Assembly: GCF_017591435.1 (NCBI RefSeq)
Contig: NC_059258.1
Coordinates: forward strand, 3,342,571 to 3,406,570
From: Portunus trituberculatus
Lineage: Eukaryota > Arthropoda > Malacostraca > Decapoda > Portunidae
DNA length: 64,000 nucleotides
Direction of reading: 5' to 3'
The notes beneath the pieces are model-generated. The model saw only the letters and a program-made list of their open reading frames with translations, was not told the DNA's origin and ran no database searches. Below are positions 1 to 12,772 of the stretch, piece by piece (the stretch's first letter is position 1; every line of letters starts with the position of its first letter). Position numbers and translations under genes: made by a program.

Positions 1-80
1 TCGAGAGGGTGTTTTGGCGGAATATTTGAGAGGGTGTAATGGCGGGAAATTTGAGAGGGTATTTTGGCGGGAACGTGGGA
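1..80. promoter_or_regulatory. Triple E2F-like repeat at the left edge
   Basis: Three degenerate units about 29 nt apart contain TTTTGGCGGAA (12-22), AATGGCGGGAAA (39-50) and TTTTGGCGGGAA (62-73). The last matches the classic E2F/DP site TTTSGCGGGAA. A purine block follows. It may be the promoter of a gene beyond the left edge, or of the short candidate exon at 294-317 (ATGTCAAAGTTC ending at TTG|gtgagt). Confidence 0.4.
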
Positions 81-1003
81 GGGAGAGGGAAAAATCAATG
101 CAATAACTTATAAATACATGTCAAGGCAATATTTAGTATATGGAGTTAGGGTTGTTGTTGTCTTACAATGACATAATTCAAAGCAATGTGAATTATGATG
201 GTGGTGGCTGGCTGGGAAATATTATAAAAAGGACTTGTGTCAAATTCATTCATTCTTAAACATTAATTCTCACCATTCACTGCTTCACCAAAGATGTCAA
301 AGTTCAGTCTTAGATTGGTGAGTTTTCTTGATGATAGCTGAGTGACTAAATGAATGTGTTGAGAAGAGAGATGACATGTTTCTGATTAAACAAATGCAAA
401 TGGTTATGATCAAATGTTTAGCCACAGGTAAGTAATATCAAGCAACTTACACAACAAATCTGAATACAATAACACAGTACATGGTAGAGTATTGTAAGAC
501 ATGAGCTGCTCCTTACAAAAAAAAAAAAAAAATATCAATAAATAAACCATTACAAACAAAACAATGGTAATTCAGTAAGAGAAACACATTATCTCTGCAG
601 AGAAACACATTATCCTTGTCAATCCAAACCAACTAGTACAAAATAAGTAGATAAACTGGATTAGCCTTACTTAACACAACATCCAAATCACTTCACTTCA
701 ATGACCTTAACCAAACATTATCAAAACCATCTCATTGTGTTTGCATAATTGTTCTTTTTTGTGACTAACTTGACAAATCTTTAAGTGTGTTACTCCTTCA
801 CCAGTGGCAGTGTTGGAGGAGAGACTCGCAACACTCCAGCACAACACAATGCCAGCGTAACATTACCGTAGCACACAATTTATCTTACACAAGAGTAACT
901 TAACCTTAACTTGAAAACATTTGTGCAAGTTCTTGTAGTCACAGCTCCATTAAACTGACAATATTTCCCTCACTTTCATCCATTTCTTTAACCTAACCCA
1001 ACA

Positions 1004-1007
<4 letters not shown>

Positions 1008-1062
<55 letters not shown>
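1008..1062. repeat. (CA)n microsatellite
   Basis: About 27 uninterrupted AC units. Confidence 0.97.
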
Positions 1063-1065
<3 letters not shown>

Positions 1066-1282
1066 CTTTTGCCTTTTAAGTATGCACAAATCCTTAACTC
1101 TACAATCCTCACTTATTTACACACCCTTCCCTCTCGGAACACTTTCCACAATGCGTTATTCTGCTGGCCACTCCTCACCTGCTATGAAACGCAAGGACAC
1201 ATTCCCTTCACAACTAAAACTACACAATATCAAGCCTGAGCATTCCTATTTGATGATAATGGAAGAAATAAACCTAACCTAA

Positions 1283-1353
1283 AGTAGTAGTAGTAGTAGT
1301 AGTAGAAGTAGAAGTAGAAGTAGAAGTAGAAGTAGAAGTAGTAGTAGTAATAG
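1283..1353. repeat. (AGT)n/(AGA AGT)n compound microsatellite
   Basis: GTA triplets with an inner block of AAGTAG hexamers. Confidence 0.95.
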
Positions 1354-1653
1354 TACACAAATGTTAGTTCTGCTGCAGTGCACACTAACACCAGCTGCCC
1401 ATGACATCACATTCTAACCAGCACTTCACCACACCACACCAGCAGCCTTCACTCTTCACCATCACCATCACATCACAACACAAAAATAAAGATAAGATAA
1501 ATATATAAGTAAATAAATATGACAAAATAATCCCTTGCACTATTATAAAACATTATTCTCTCTCTCTCTGATTAGTTGAGTTACATTATCTATTCATCAC
1601 CTCACCTCATACCAATCATTTTTCTAGTCAGCTTCCACACCAATGCCACAGAC

Positions 1654-1847
1654 TTAACCTCTTTAGTACCACACCACATTTTTCATATCTATTCTGCTAC
1701 AGCTTCAGAAAATTATGGAGGGGATTAAAATAGTGAAGACTGTAGCCATTAATCTTCTGACGTCCATAGAGTCTTCCTAATGTCAACAAAATCAGAATTG
1801 TACCCAAAACTCTTAGTAAAAATGTGTCCCAGTACTGAAGGGGTTAA
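1654..1847. mobile_element. MITE-like element, copy 1
   Basis: A 194-bp element with imperfect terminal inverted repeats: TTAACCTCTTTAGTACC on the left, and CAGTACTGAAGGGGTTAA on the right. The internal sequence (acagcttcagaaa, ggattaaaat, gccattaatcttctga, cttcctaatgtca) is shared with 51929-52133. No coding capacity. TTAA at both ends suggests a TTAA-type or similar target. Confidence 0.7.
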
Positions 1848-1986
1848 CCACGGATTTAATCACACCTAACCTAACCTAATCGCACCTTGACACAACCATA
1901 ATAAGAGCCAATCACAATCTTTTCCTTCACCTTCACCATTACCCCTCTCCAATCATTGTTTCCTGCACTACACACTTCAAATGGCC

Positions 1987-2014
1987 CGTCTGTCTGTTTG
2001 TCTGTATGTCTATC

Positions 2015-2095
<81 letters not shown>

Positions 2096-2312
2096 ATCTG
2101 TCTGTGCTTGTTTATCCACATCTGTGTTTGTCTGTTTGCCTAAATGCCTGTGTCTTTCTGTTTATCTGTCTGTTTGTCTGATTGCCTGTCTATCTGTCTA
2201 TGTGTTTTTTTATTTGTCTGTTTGTTTGCCTAAGTGCCTGTGTCTTTCTGCCTGTCTGTCTGTCTGTCTGTCTGTTTAACTATCTGTCTGTCTGTCTGCC
2301 TGTTTCACCCCT
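1987..2312. repeat. (TG)n and (TCTG)n compound microsatellite
   Basis: A pure GT core at about 2019-2093 is flanked by TCTG tetramers and degenerate derivatives over some 300 bp. Confidence 0.95.
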
Positions 2313-2609
2313 GGTCAGTGGCACCACACAGAGGAAGCATTGAGCACAAGACAATACCATCAAACTCAAACAGAACACAACAATTTAGTTCTCAACATAA
2401 TGGGACGTGGTAAACTTGTCTCCCTCCTGCATAGAACACAAGGAGGCACCAGGAACACTTCACCAAGCAACATTTGCCTCACAAGAGAGATTCAGAACAC
2501 TAGTTAACCACGATTCTCTTCCAACACCTGTTCATTTCACCTGGATTGGTCTTTTAGAGTGGAGTGAACACTAAACATGACTTTGATGGACAAATGTGTG
2601 TATGTGTGT

Positions 2610-2955
2610 GTTTAACTTCTCACTGCCTTGGGCCATGACATACTAAAAAGAATAATACAGAAAAAGTCATACAAAACACACTTCAAAAATGTAAATAACT
2701 TCAAACCACAGTCTTTTGAGTCACAATGAGGATGGACCTTCAAAATATAGAACAACACTTTCCCTCACTGCCTTGGGCCATGATGAACCCAAAAAATAAC
2801 ACAAAACACACTTCTAAACCAAAAAACATCATACAAAACACACTTGAAAACCACAAATAACTTCCACCACAGTCTTTTAACTTGTCACAATGAGGCTGGA
2901 CCTTCAAAACACACTCCAGCACTTCCCTAACTGCCTTGGGCCAAATGTCTGAGCA
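2610..2955. repeat. Local tandem duplication, period about 150-175 bp
   Basis: The phrase ctgccttgggcca recurs at about 2622, 2769 and 2930. The intervening blocks share catacaaaacacactt, acaaataacttc and acaatgaggntggaccttcaaaa. Confidence 0.8.
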
Positions 2956-3160
2956 CCGAGCACATGAACACAACACATTTTTATTGCTTTCATCACCTCA
3001 CAACTTGATAAGCTGCCGCAGAACACACCTCGGTATCAACACTGTGTTAGGTTAGTGCTTTGATTTCTTTGTCTTGTGTAAGGTTAAGTGTGTGAAGAGA
3101 TGGGATACTTTAGGAAGATGCATGAAGTTATTAGGCTTACATGTGCAGCCTCTCTTGTTT

Positions 3161-3236
3161 GTATGTATGTATGTATGTATGTATGTGTATGTATGTATGT
3201 GTATGTATGTGTGTACGTGTGCGTGTGTGTGTGTAT
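3161..3236. repeat. (GTAT)n microsatellite
   Basis: GTAT tetramers grading into GTGT. Confidence 0.9.
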
Positions 3237-3728
3237 TTTAAAGTCATTTATAGTGTTTTACAATTATTCATCCCTTCTTCACTGATTATCTTAACTTGTC
3301 CTAATATGCAGTCTTATTCCAAATTTCCTCTTTCCACTTTCTATTCTGTGTACTTCTAAACACTTCCTTCATAAACTACATATTTTCTTTTTCTTTCTCT
3401 TTCTCCTTTTTTTCCTCATCTTTCATTGCTATTAATTCCTCTTACTTTCCTCTTTCCTTCCTTATTTTCTATCTTTATTCACAATGCAACACCGCTTTTC
3501 TTTCCTCTCCTCTCTCCTCTCTTCCTTCCTTCTTTCACTCTACACCTCTCTTTCCTTCCTTGCTTCCTTCACTCCATCTCTCCTTCCTTCCTTCCTTGCT
3601 TCCTTCGCTCTTCACCTCTCCTTCCTTCACAATCATTATACATACACAGATGTGACACACCCTCGTATACATACCATGAAGATTATACATAGCATATAAA
3701 AGTTATCTAGAATACACTATATACATGT

Positions 3729-3761
<33 letters not shown>

Positions 3762-3796
3762 ATAATAGTAGTAGTAGTAGTAGTAGTAGTAGTAAT
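3729..3796. repeat. (AGT)n microsatellite
   Basis: About 22 TAG triplets with one AAT interruption. Confidence 0.95.
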
Positions 3797-4255
3797 ATAA
3801 GCCAATCTTTTTTATTTTTTTGAGTAAGTAAATATTAAGTACCTTTATTAAAACCATTATTTGAACTTTTGATGATAAGTTAATGCAAATCTTTCCTCTT
3901 TTCTCTTCCTTTATCACTTTCTCAATTTCTTCTAATATCTTTTCCTCTCTCTTCTTCTTTTCTCTTCTTATATCACTTCCTCATTCTCTTCCTACACTTC
4001 CTTTTTCTCTCTTCTTCCACCTCTTCCTATATCACTTTCTCACTCTTCTTATATCATTTCCTTTATCTCTCTTCTTCCTTCTCTTCCTATACCACTCATT
4101 CTCTTCCTGCACTTCCTCTTCCTTTCTCAAGTCATTCTCAAACCCACCAGTTCAGAGCCAGCAGGAACACACATTTGCATACCATCACCCTCAATACAGC
4201 AAATTTAGGCCAAGAACATTCCACCCATAAGGTTTCACAAGTTTTTCTTTTCTGT

Positions 4256-4560
4256 CTTGTTAAGTTGGGCTGGATTGAGTTGGGTTGGGTTGGGTTGGGT
4301 TAGGATTGGTTTAGGTTAAGTTAAATTTAAGTTAGGTTAGGTTTGTTTGGGTTTGGTTAAAGGTTAGGTTAAGGTTAGGTTAGGTTAGGTTTGGTTTGGT
4401 TAAAGGTTAGATTAAGGTTAGGTTAGGTTAGGTTGGGTTGGGTTGGGTTGGGTCTTTTTTTGAGTTTCATTGCATTAGGTAAGGTTTGTTTGGGGTTTGG
4501 GTTAAGTAAGGTTAGGTTAGGAAATGCAAGGTATGGTTAGGTCAGGTTAAGTTTGGTAAT
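4256..4560. repeat. Degenerate interstitial TTAGG-type array
   Basis: GGTTA/GGTTG/GGTTT pentamers repeated over about 300 bp. (TTAGG)n is the ancestral arthropod telomere repeat. Confidence 0.75.
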
Positions 4561-4646
4561 ATATTATGGAAAGAACTATAAGGAGAAAATTTTTACTTGA
4601 GAAACTTCATGGATGGAATTAACTTTGGTAAAATTTACATGGAACC

Positions 4647-4647
<1 letters not shown>

Positions 4648-4710
<63 letters not shown>
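4648..4710. repeat. (CA)n microsatellite
   Basis: About 31 units. Confidence 0.97.
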
Positions 4711-5399
4711 AGAGAATTAAGTTATCGGAGCAGTCTTCCTTACACATTAATAGCCACCAAGGAACACACTCATTCCTTGCCACAACCCTTGTAATATGAG
4801 CACCACAATTTTGAGTATTGTCACAAGTATATCATATAACCAAGACTCACATTCACCAACACTTTGCTCTCACTCCACCACTCTCTTGAGGCTCCACAGA
4901 AGGCTGGTCAGGGGGGCTTCAACACATAACATTTATCCTCCAATTTTGTATACTGCTGACTCTCCTTTTAGTGGCATCTCAGAGGGCCTTTTTTCGCTCA
5001 TTTTGTTGCCCTTTGCCAATTGAGTTTCCAGGGTTTCTTCCTCCATATTATAGACTCCTTGTTAGTTAAAAGATCTGTGAAAACACTCAAAAACCACAGT
5101 AACGTCCATTATACTGTGTGTGGCATAATTCAGTTGAGGTCACAGGGGTATGGTAACACTGCCAATGACAGAACCTCTCACACAATAACTATGGAACACA
5201 TCCCATCTTGCTCTGAAATGTGGACTAAATTCACTCCATTTCTACCAAAACTAATAACCAGATGACTAACATTAATATTTGGGCACCCTGGTGTCTTACA
5301 TAAAATTAAGTAGAAGGTTCTGGTGGAAACAAAATAGCTACCAATTTTCTAAGGAAGGAGAGAATGAGTATCAGTCACTTCCTTATTCAAAAGTGCCTT

Positions 5400-5725
5400 G
5401 CTCTCTCACCGTAAGTTTTTCAGGCCATAGAGATGAGTAGCCAGATTTTCAAGACAGTTTCTCCTAATAATAATAGAAACCTTGCCACTCCATCACAAGA
5501 AACATGAAAAAATACCCTTAAAACATGAACATCTTTAACTAGAACCTTTGGAAACCAGTGATGGTGAGAGGGCAAAGCGTTTCAGAGTCTGTGTCTTAGT
5601 TGCAGTGTTTCCATGTCTGTGATACTTCTATGTCAGCTTCATTAGACCATCACTACAAAAATACCCTTGGAGAACCCTGACCACCTCCACAAAAGCCAGC
5701 CAAGAGTGGTGAGGCAAGACGACAA
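5400..5725. repeat. Dispersed repeat family, copy at 5.4 kb
   Basis: Contains ttttcaagacagtttctcc, aataatagaaaccttg, tacccttaaaac, aactagaacctttgg and ggtgagagggcaaagcgttt. Related phrases recur at 7.9-8.2, 14.3-14.6, 48.1-48.6 and 61.5 kb. Confidence 0.65.
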
Positions 5726-5832
5726 AGTATTTCCGAATAGAGTTCTTAATTAGAGAGCTGAGAACATTACCAACCCACACCACCACTTGTAATTAACTTA
5801 TAGAGCTAACTTATTTACTTTACATAATAGAA

Positions 5833-5834
<2 letters not shown>

Positions 5835-5886
<52 letters not shown>
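5835..5886. repeat. (CT)n microsatellite
   Basis: About 26 units. Confidence 0.97.
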
Positions 5887-5890
<4 letters not shown>

Positions 5891-5951
5891 GTTTTGGAAG
5901 CCTTTGAAATATACATCTGATACATATGTCTAGACCGAGGAATATCCAGTA

Positions 5952-5952
<1 letters not shown>

Positions 5953-6019
<67 letters not shown>

Positions 6020-6020
6020 T
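5953..6020. repeat. (AGT)n microsatellite
   Basis: About 22 units. Confidence 0.97.
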
Positions 6021-6115
6021 ATTTTGCAATTTCTCATGAATTCAACAAGGAAAGGAGCAAGTCAAAGTACAAATAGTAGCAGTAGTAACAATGGCAGTAA
6101 ATTAAGTCGTTGTAT

Positions 6116-6198
<83 letters not shown>

Positions 6199-6200
6199 AT
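6116..6200. repeat. (AGT)n microsatellite
   Basis: About 27 units, 95 bp from the previous AGT array. Confidence 0.97.
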
Positions 6201-7059
6201 GGTAACAGTAGCAGCAGCACAGTGAGAGGCTAACCCCAGTCTTGTCGATAGCATACACGAGCACACACACCAATACTGTCACCATCACCCAGCCTGCATC
6301 ACCACCAGCCCCTGACACCCACAATGCATCACATCCACTCCCAGGTGAAAACAAAAGCAACAAGAGCAACACGACAAGGTTCAAACACTCCTCCTGTGGT
6401 ATTAAGTAGCATATAAATAGTAAATACGAGATAACAAATATGTATCGCTTATAAAAAAAGTAACTATAGATTCACAATACATAAAATACATTGTCAACTA
6501 TAGTATGAAAATCTGGAATAAGGTAGTACAAGTAAAATAAAGATATGCTGATTAAGTAATTATCATGTGATGGAAACTGGTATAGCAAGGTCAATACACA
6601 ATTAATAATGACAAATCAGGGTTTTTTTCATTTGTCTACACCACTGAAGGGAAAGATGATAAGTGTTAGTGAAAATACATTACTGATAGCTAAGTGGAAA
6701 CATACACACACGCACATACACTCAGGAAGGAAAGAACACACACATACACACTCAGAAAAGGAATACCATACATACACACACACACACACAAATACACACT
6801 AAGAAAACACACACACACACACTTAGAGAAGCAATAAAAAAGACAATAACAAGATCAGTGAGCCGAGAGTGAGCGAAGAGTGAACTGAGAGGACCACAAA
6901 GACAGCTGAGTGGTGAAGATGAAGACTGGTGAAGACTGAAGACTGGTGAAGAGTGAAGAGTGGTGCCTTGAACAATGAGTGACAGTGAGACAGAATGGGT
7001 GATGATATAAATACCTACACTACGAGGGAGAGAGTAAAAAAGACTTATTGTGTGTCGGG

Positions 7060-7425
7060 TAAATGATTCAAGAGTGTATTATTGTGCCAGGAGGGATAAG
7101 AGCTCAGGATTAAACTGGTTAGGGTGTATCAAGGTATCAGGAGGGAAGAGGAGTTAAAATTAGTTTCGGTAAGGGTGTATTTGTATTAGTAAGGAGTATA
7201 AGGTCAGATTTGGAGGTCAGGATGCATTAGTGTGTTATTAAGGGATAAGAGGTCAGGATAAGGTTAGGTTAGGATGTATCAGGGTGTCAGGGGTGGTGAG
7301 AGGTCAGGGTGAGGTGAGGTCAGGGTGTATCAGGGTATCAGGAAGGATATGAGGTCAGAGTTAGGTTAAGTTAGGGTGTATCAAGGTGATGGGGGTGGTG
7401 AGGGGTCAGGGTGTAAGGTCATTGG
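7060..7425. repeat. Degenerate G-rich tandem repeat
   Basis: Repeats of ggtcagggtgtatcagggtatcagg with GGTTAGG insertions, period roughly 60 bp. Confidence 0.65.
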
Positions 7426-7889
7426 TGTACCGGCAAGTGGTGATTTACGAATGCGTGGTTTTGCATATTTTACGTTGTGGTTGATGTGATTTACTCTGAT
7501 TCATTGATGTACAGCCCATTTTAAGATAGAGAAAACCATAAATGTGTGTAAAATGTTGAAAAGAGGCATTAAACTGTTTGACATTACAAGTTTTCATCCC
7601 TTTTTGTGAATAACAAATGCAAAATTCACACTTACAAATAAAAATCTATAAAAAAACAATCTACGCAAAAATATAAATACAAAATAAATATCAAATCATT
7701 AAAAATTCACACTTCATATAAAACTTTAGCATCACAACCTCCAAGGAACACAACAGATCCGAGCATCACCACCAGCAGTACCAGGCAGGGCAGGTGAGTC
7801 AAGAAGGGTGGGAGTGGCTTCATATATTGCTTCACTACTGCGCAACACACTCAGGCCAGTACTCTGGAACACTTACCCCACCAACAACA

Positions 7890-8205
7890 CTACTTTCCAA
7901 GGCCACAAGGATGATTGGCTGGGTTCTTAAGACAGTTTCTCTGTTCATGATACAGAAACTTTGTTAATCTGTCCCTAAAACCACAAAAACACTGAAAAAC
8001 TAGCATCATTTTAATTAGAACCTTTGAATGTAGTAAAATGCTTAGTTCTCTCACAACAACAATTTTCAAAGACCATAGATATCATTAAACAGCTTCTCAA
8101 GAGTCTTTTCCAGTTAATAATGTAGAAATCTTGTTAAAATGTTCCTAAAACCATAAAAATGCCCTTAAAAAACCAGCATCATTTCAAGTAGGGCCCTTGG
8201 AATGT
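7890..8205. repeat. Dispersed repeat family, two tandem copies
   Basis: Phrases cttaagacagtttctct, agaaactttgttaatctg, ctaaaaccacaaaaacac and aattagaacctttg occur at about 7930-8030, and again as cttctcaagagtcttttcc to gtagggcccttgg at about 8092-8200. Confidence 0.65.
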
Positions 8206-8689
8206 AGTGCAGGAGATGGAGCAGTGTTTCAGTATGTGGCCCTCAGTGCACCGCCACACCCCTCACACACTACAGGGGCAAAGAGGGACAGCTACCCTAC
8301 GAACACATCACTCTGTATTTAGTGGGGACTGGACCGGCACACCACACTGGCCAGGCACACTCACCGCTGGCTGCCTCACCTCACACACCACCCTCGCTTT
8401 GGTCTCCCTTCAACTGTTATCAAAGGACACACATAATGAGGTTCTTGGTTATTTTTCCTATTAATAATTCAGATTTCTTGTTGAATTAATACTAGAATCA
8501 TGAGACACTTGAAGACGACAATAATTTTCCTTAGACTGATGCTCTCATTCACTTGTCTATGTATTGCTTTTTTAAATATGCATGCAGCAAATTTACTATA
8601 TTCCTGCAATAGTTTGCTTGCATTAATTACCTTATGGCATGTAAACACAGGATGGAAAGTGCTTTAGTTACACTGGACGAAAAAATGAG

Positions 8690-8970
8690 TACCAAAAATC
8701 TCTCATTGTATGACTAATGAACACAGGACAATGAACACTTAATATCCCAATCTTCCTAGAGCATTCTGCAGACAGTTGAGAAATAGAGGAATGCCAAATA
8801 TCTCTCAAAAACAAAGAAGTATGAACACTAATGAACACAAAAGATTAACTAACCATGAGTCTTCCTATGATTTTCCCTGCCATGAAAAACAACTGCAAAT
8901 ACCAAAAATCTGTTGCAAAAATAAGCATAAAAAACTAATGAACACCAAAGAGTGAACACTAAGTATCTTT
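8690..8970. repeat. Local tandem repeat with 'actaatgaacac' motif
   Basis: The motif taatgaacac recurs three times at spacings of about 110-120 bp, together with taccaaaaatct and gaacactaa phrases. Confidence 0.5.
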
Positions 8971-9457
8971 GAGTTTTGCTTCAGTCCTCCCTTGTCTCTG
9001 CCTTTGTCCTTTGAAACTTTGCCAGCAATTACATTCCCAGCTGTGGTTCCCCTCGTGGCCAGTGTGCCACACCTGGTCCAGGGAAATAAGCACTCACACT
9101 CGCCCTAACAACCCACCACTTGTACACTGTCACAGCCTTGCCTCTCTCTGCCCCACAGACAGTGCTGCCACCTGCTGCACACACAGCTACTGTCTTCACT
9201 GATACTCTGCTACTAGGCAAACTGTCTCTCTATCACTCTCTCTCTCACACTATCTGAAAACTATGATTTTTTTTTTAATTCTTGCATGAATTCCACGTGT
9301 ACTATCAGATTTCCTTCAATACAAAAATAATATATAAATAAAATTAACTTGATATTCCAATAATATCAATTTCAGTTATACTAATAATATCAATTTCTCT
9401 TCAAAGCATTACTGAGAAGAAACATTAATTTCCTTCACATTAACTAAATGTTCATAA

Positions 9458-11133
9458 ATTTTATTTATCCTATAACATAAGGCAAAAAAAAGTTTAAATA
9501 ACCTAATTTTCAGTTAACCTCAATGTTTCCTTCAACAAACAAGGAGTTTAGATGACTGAGCATCCACACACCACACACCACACACCATTAACCTTCCCTC
9601 AGTCAGGAAAGAGAAAACAATTACATATTTAGGTGACTTGATTCACCAACACCCACACCATTTTTCACAGGGAAAGATAGAGAGAGAGACAGAAAGAGAG
9701 GTCAGCTTGGTGAGACACAGTGGCCCAGCAGGCTGGGCAGGGCAGGGAGAGGCCTGGCCAGACTAACACCCTAATGTAGGAACACCTTTTTGTGACATGA
9801 GTGACGTGTGACCCTGTAAACCTTGTGTTGTGGAGCGTCTGGAAGGATGATGCGACTTGCCTTACCTTTATGATTTGTTGATTACACCATGTACATATAC
9901 ATATAGTACACTATATAAAAAAGATATAAATCTGACTGGTGGCTATCTGAGAGTCGCCCAAAGAACAGAACCGCAAGGACAGACACCAATACAAGTCAAA
10001 GTAGTCGTACGCTGGAAGCTTTTTTGATTGCAGAAACAAAATAGAAATTTCGTGCAACACTGTTTTTTTTTTTAGTGTAGTATTTTGTGCACACTACCCA
10101 AGCAACCAAGGCATGAACCAGGATTACTTTTTGACACAACACAAAACCACAACAAAAACATTCCCGATTGCGTCACAAGAAGGAGACGACAGCAGCCCGT
10201 CCCCTCCCGGCACCCAGCCCCCACCACCGCACCTCACCCAGGCCACCAGGGGGACACTCCAGCTGCCCCATGTGTGCTGCCAGCAGTGCAGGGTCCTTGC
10301 CACACTACTACTAGACCCACAGACACACACCTCAACACCTCACCGGGGTAGCCTGGTGGTCAGGGCGGTGGTGAGTCACTGCAGCACTCGGGAGAACGGA
10401 CCAAAATGAACCGTGAATTAATGGCGTACTGCACACATTACTGAGATCACCACTAACGACACAATGAATTATGCACAGACAGGTGTTTTCACTGCACCTG
10501 GTGGAGGGAGGAGCTCTGACAGCCGGGCCACCACCCCTGCCCCAGGCGTGTGGCGTCAGCTGACCCCCACCTCCCTCCCCCCTGCCTCACCACCATCAAC
10601 AAAATACAAAGAGTATCCAGCCCAGTGTCTGCTATATACAAATGATAACCCCAGATGCTATGTACAGCCAGTGACAGCCCCTCCCCCCTCCCTCCCTCCC
10701 CCCACCACGCACACCCTCACACTCTCCGCTGCCACCCGGGAGCCGGACACAGTCTGGCCCCGGCACACGGCACACAAGGAGCTCGGCAGCGGCAGCAGCG
10801 GTGTGAGCTGTAGGTCACGGCCGGACACTCGCTGGACTGGCAGGCAGGCTCACCCTCGGGAAGCAGCGCCACAGTGCCCGAGGCACCGCACGTCCTGGCG
10901 GCGCCGCCAAACCTCCGAGCAATAAATAGAAGCAACAAGCCGGGGCATGGGAGTGTCCTCGCCTCTCACTCTCACTCTCACCTCTCACCTCTGGGGCTGC
11001 TAACAAGTCGGTCTCCAGGAACTTTGTGTGCTCAACTCATGAACCGGCCCTTGCAGTCCTCCACGTAGGATTGCTGAGGGGGGATCTGGTAGAGCTGGTG
11101 CAGGTCCTGCTGGCCGGGCTGGCCGGGCGAGGG
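9458..11133 (-). other. Probable ZMYND8 3' UTR and downstream flank
   Basis: This is the region after the ZMYND8 stop codon. Its right part (10160-11133) is GC-rich and Pro/Ser-coloured in several frames, with no ORF showing a family resemblance. A minus-strand AATAAA lies at 9465-9460 (TTTATT on the plus strand) and is the first good polyadenylation hexamer I see downstream. The UTR length is inference. Confidence 0.35.
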
Positions 11134-11250
11134 TCACATGAACCTGGGCCGGAAATGGTGCATGGGGCCTCTCATCATGGCCGCCGCCCCAGGAGGCATC
11201 CCCCGCCCCATTATCATCATCATGCGTGGGTCCATGCTGCCGTACATTTG
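11134..11250 (-). CDS. ZMYND8: ZMYND8 terminal coding exon 13
   Basis: Encodes QMYGSMDPRMMMIMGRGMPP and ends MHHFRPRFM before a TGA at 11136-11134. It is Met/Arg/Pro-rich, continuing the composition of exon 12. The acceptor is tgccccacag. The next minus-strand AATAAA is far downstream, at 9465-9460. Confidence 0.75.
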   Translation of the reverse strand, partial: QMYGSMDPRMMMIMGRGMPPGAAAMMRGPMHHFRPRFM

Positions 11251-11996
11251 CTGTGGGGCAACAAAGAGCTGCGTCAACACTGGCAATGTCACTCCCCTCA
11301 CCTCTCCCCTCACCACGTCAGGTGTGCTGTGGTTGGCCACTGCCCTGTGGAGCCTCAGGGTGGCTGCTAACCAACAATGACAACCCTGCCACTGTTGAGA
11401 ATGTAACTCAACTCTCACATGACCACACATGATCTGTCCAGACCCTTACAGCCACTAAAAGGACTGAAAACCTCAATGATTGCTTGTGACATCAGCAGTG
11501 TTCTTCAAAATGTTATTATAAACCACCACAACAAGGAACAGTCTGGGGCAATCAGTACCTGCTGCTGTATCATGGTGGGGGGAAGGTAGCGGTGCATCTT
11601 TACGTTGTGGGGTCCGCCGGGCACGCCAGGACCGCTGCCGCTGCCTGATGCCATAGCTGCCATTGCTGCCATGGCTGGGCCGCCCAGGTTGGCCATGCCC
11701 CCTCGTGCCCCAGGGCTGAGGGCGGCCATGTTTGGACTGCCAGTGGGGATGCCCGTGCTGCCACCGGCCCCGCCCGCTGGGGAGCCACGCCCCACCATGC
11801 CCATGTCACCGTAGATAGGAGACGCATTCTGTGGGGTCAACACACATTTGTATACACACTTGGTCAAGCAATATTCAGTGCATAAATAATTCATTCAATA
11901 AGGAGACACATTCACTGGTCACAACACTCAAAACTCACATCAACAACACTTCATCCACTAAAGCACTACCATCTAGCTTTCTACCTCCACCATTAC

Positions 11997-12061
<65 letters not shown>

Positions 12062-12146
12062 GTAGAGGCAAGATGGAGAACCTCTACATAAACTTTCTTC
12101 TAACACTAAGTGCTCTTAACCATCACACTAAACTGTCTTAACAGTT

Positions 12147-12193
<47 letters not shown>

Positions 12194-12269
12194 GCATTTT
12201 CCTAACAGCCAATACATTCATAAACTCTCCTTCCATGAAAATTCCAACAGATAAAAAAATAAATAGTAC

Positions 12270-12306
<37 letters not shown>

Positions 12307-12678
12307 ACAGCACAAAGATTTAAGAATACACTATGGAATAAATGCTATTTATTCAAAAGAAACTACAAATTCATATAATTAATCTGCAAAGCTTCTTACA
12401 GATATAAAAATTCATATGGGAAACTTATCAACAAGACTATGCTGCGTTTCTTTATCTCTTTCCAAAACTGTTGCTATTTACAGGCACAGACTTATCGCTA
12501 TACCACAGTTAAATGGGGAGAAAGCTTGTCTCAGGTAAGCTATGTGTGTGTATGAGTGTGTGTTTCGCTGTGTGTGTGTGTGTGTGTGGGTGTGTGTATC
12601 TAATTATATGTCTGTTTTGTCTTTCAGCATGTGTGAATGTGTATGTGTGTGTTTGTATATGTAACTTTTGTATTTTAT

Positions 12679-12772
<94 letters not shown>

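Larger units (their letters stand above)
81..9457. other. Gene-poor left arm
   Basis: I see no coding exon with a recognisable family here. The content is microsatellites (CA, GT, AGT, GA/CT), telomere-like GGTTA runs, two local tandem duplications, one MITE copy and two copies of a dispersed repeat, listed separately. All apparent ORFs are low-complexity. Confidence 0.6.

Noticed and set aside
1956..2279. Cys/Val and Thr/His ORFs over CA/GT arrays, here and in other microsatellites
   Set aside because: Dinucleotide repeats are open in several frames by composition; none has coding signals.
10345..10400. tRNA-like A-box phrase gtagcctggtggtcagggcg
   Set aside because: No B box (GGTTCRANNCC) and no cloverleaf downstream; at most a SINE fragment.
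10464..10925. 153-aa Pro/Thr-rich plus-strand ORF
   Set aside because: GC-rich low-complexity sequence downstream of ZMYND8, with no domain and no splice support.
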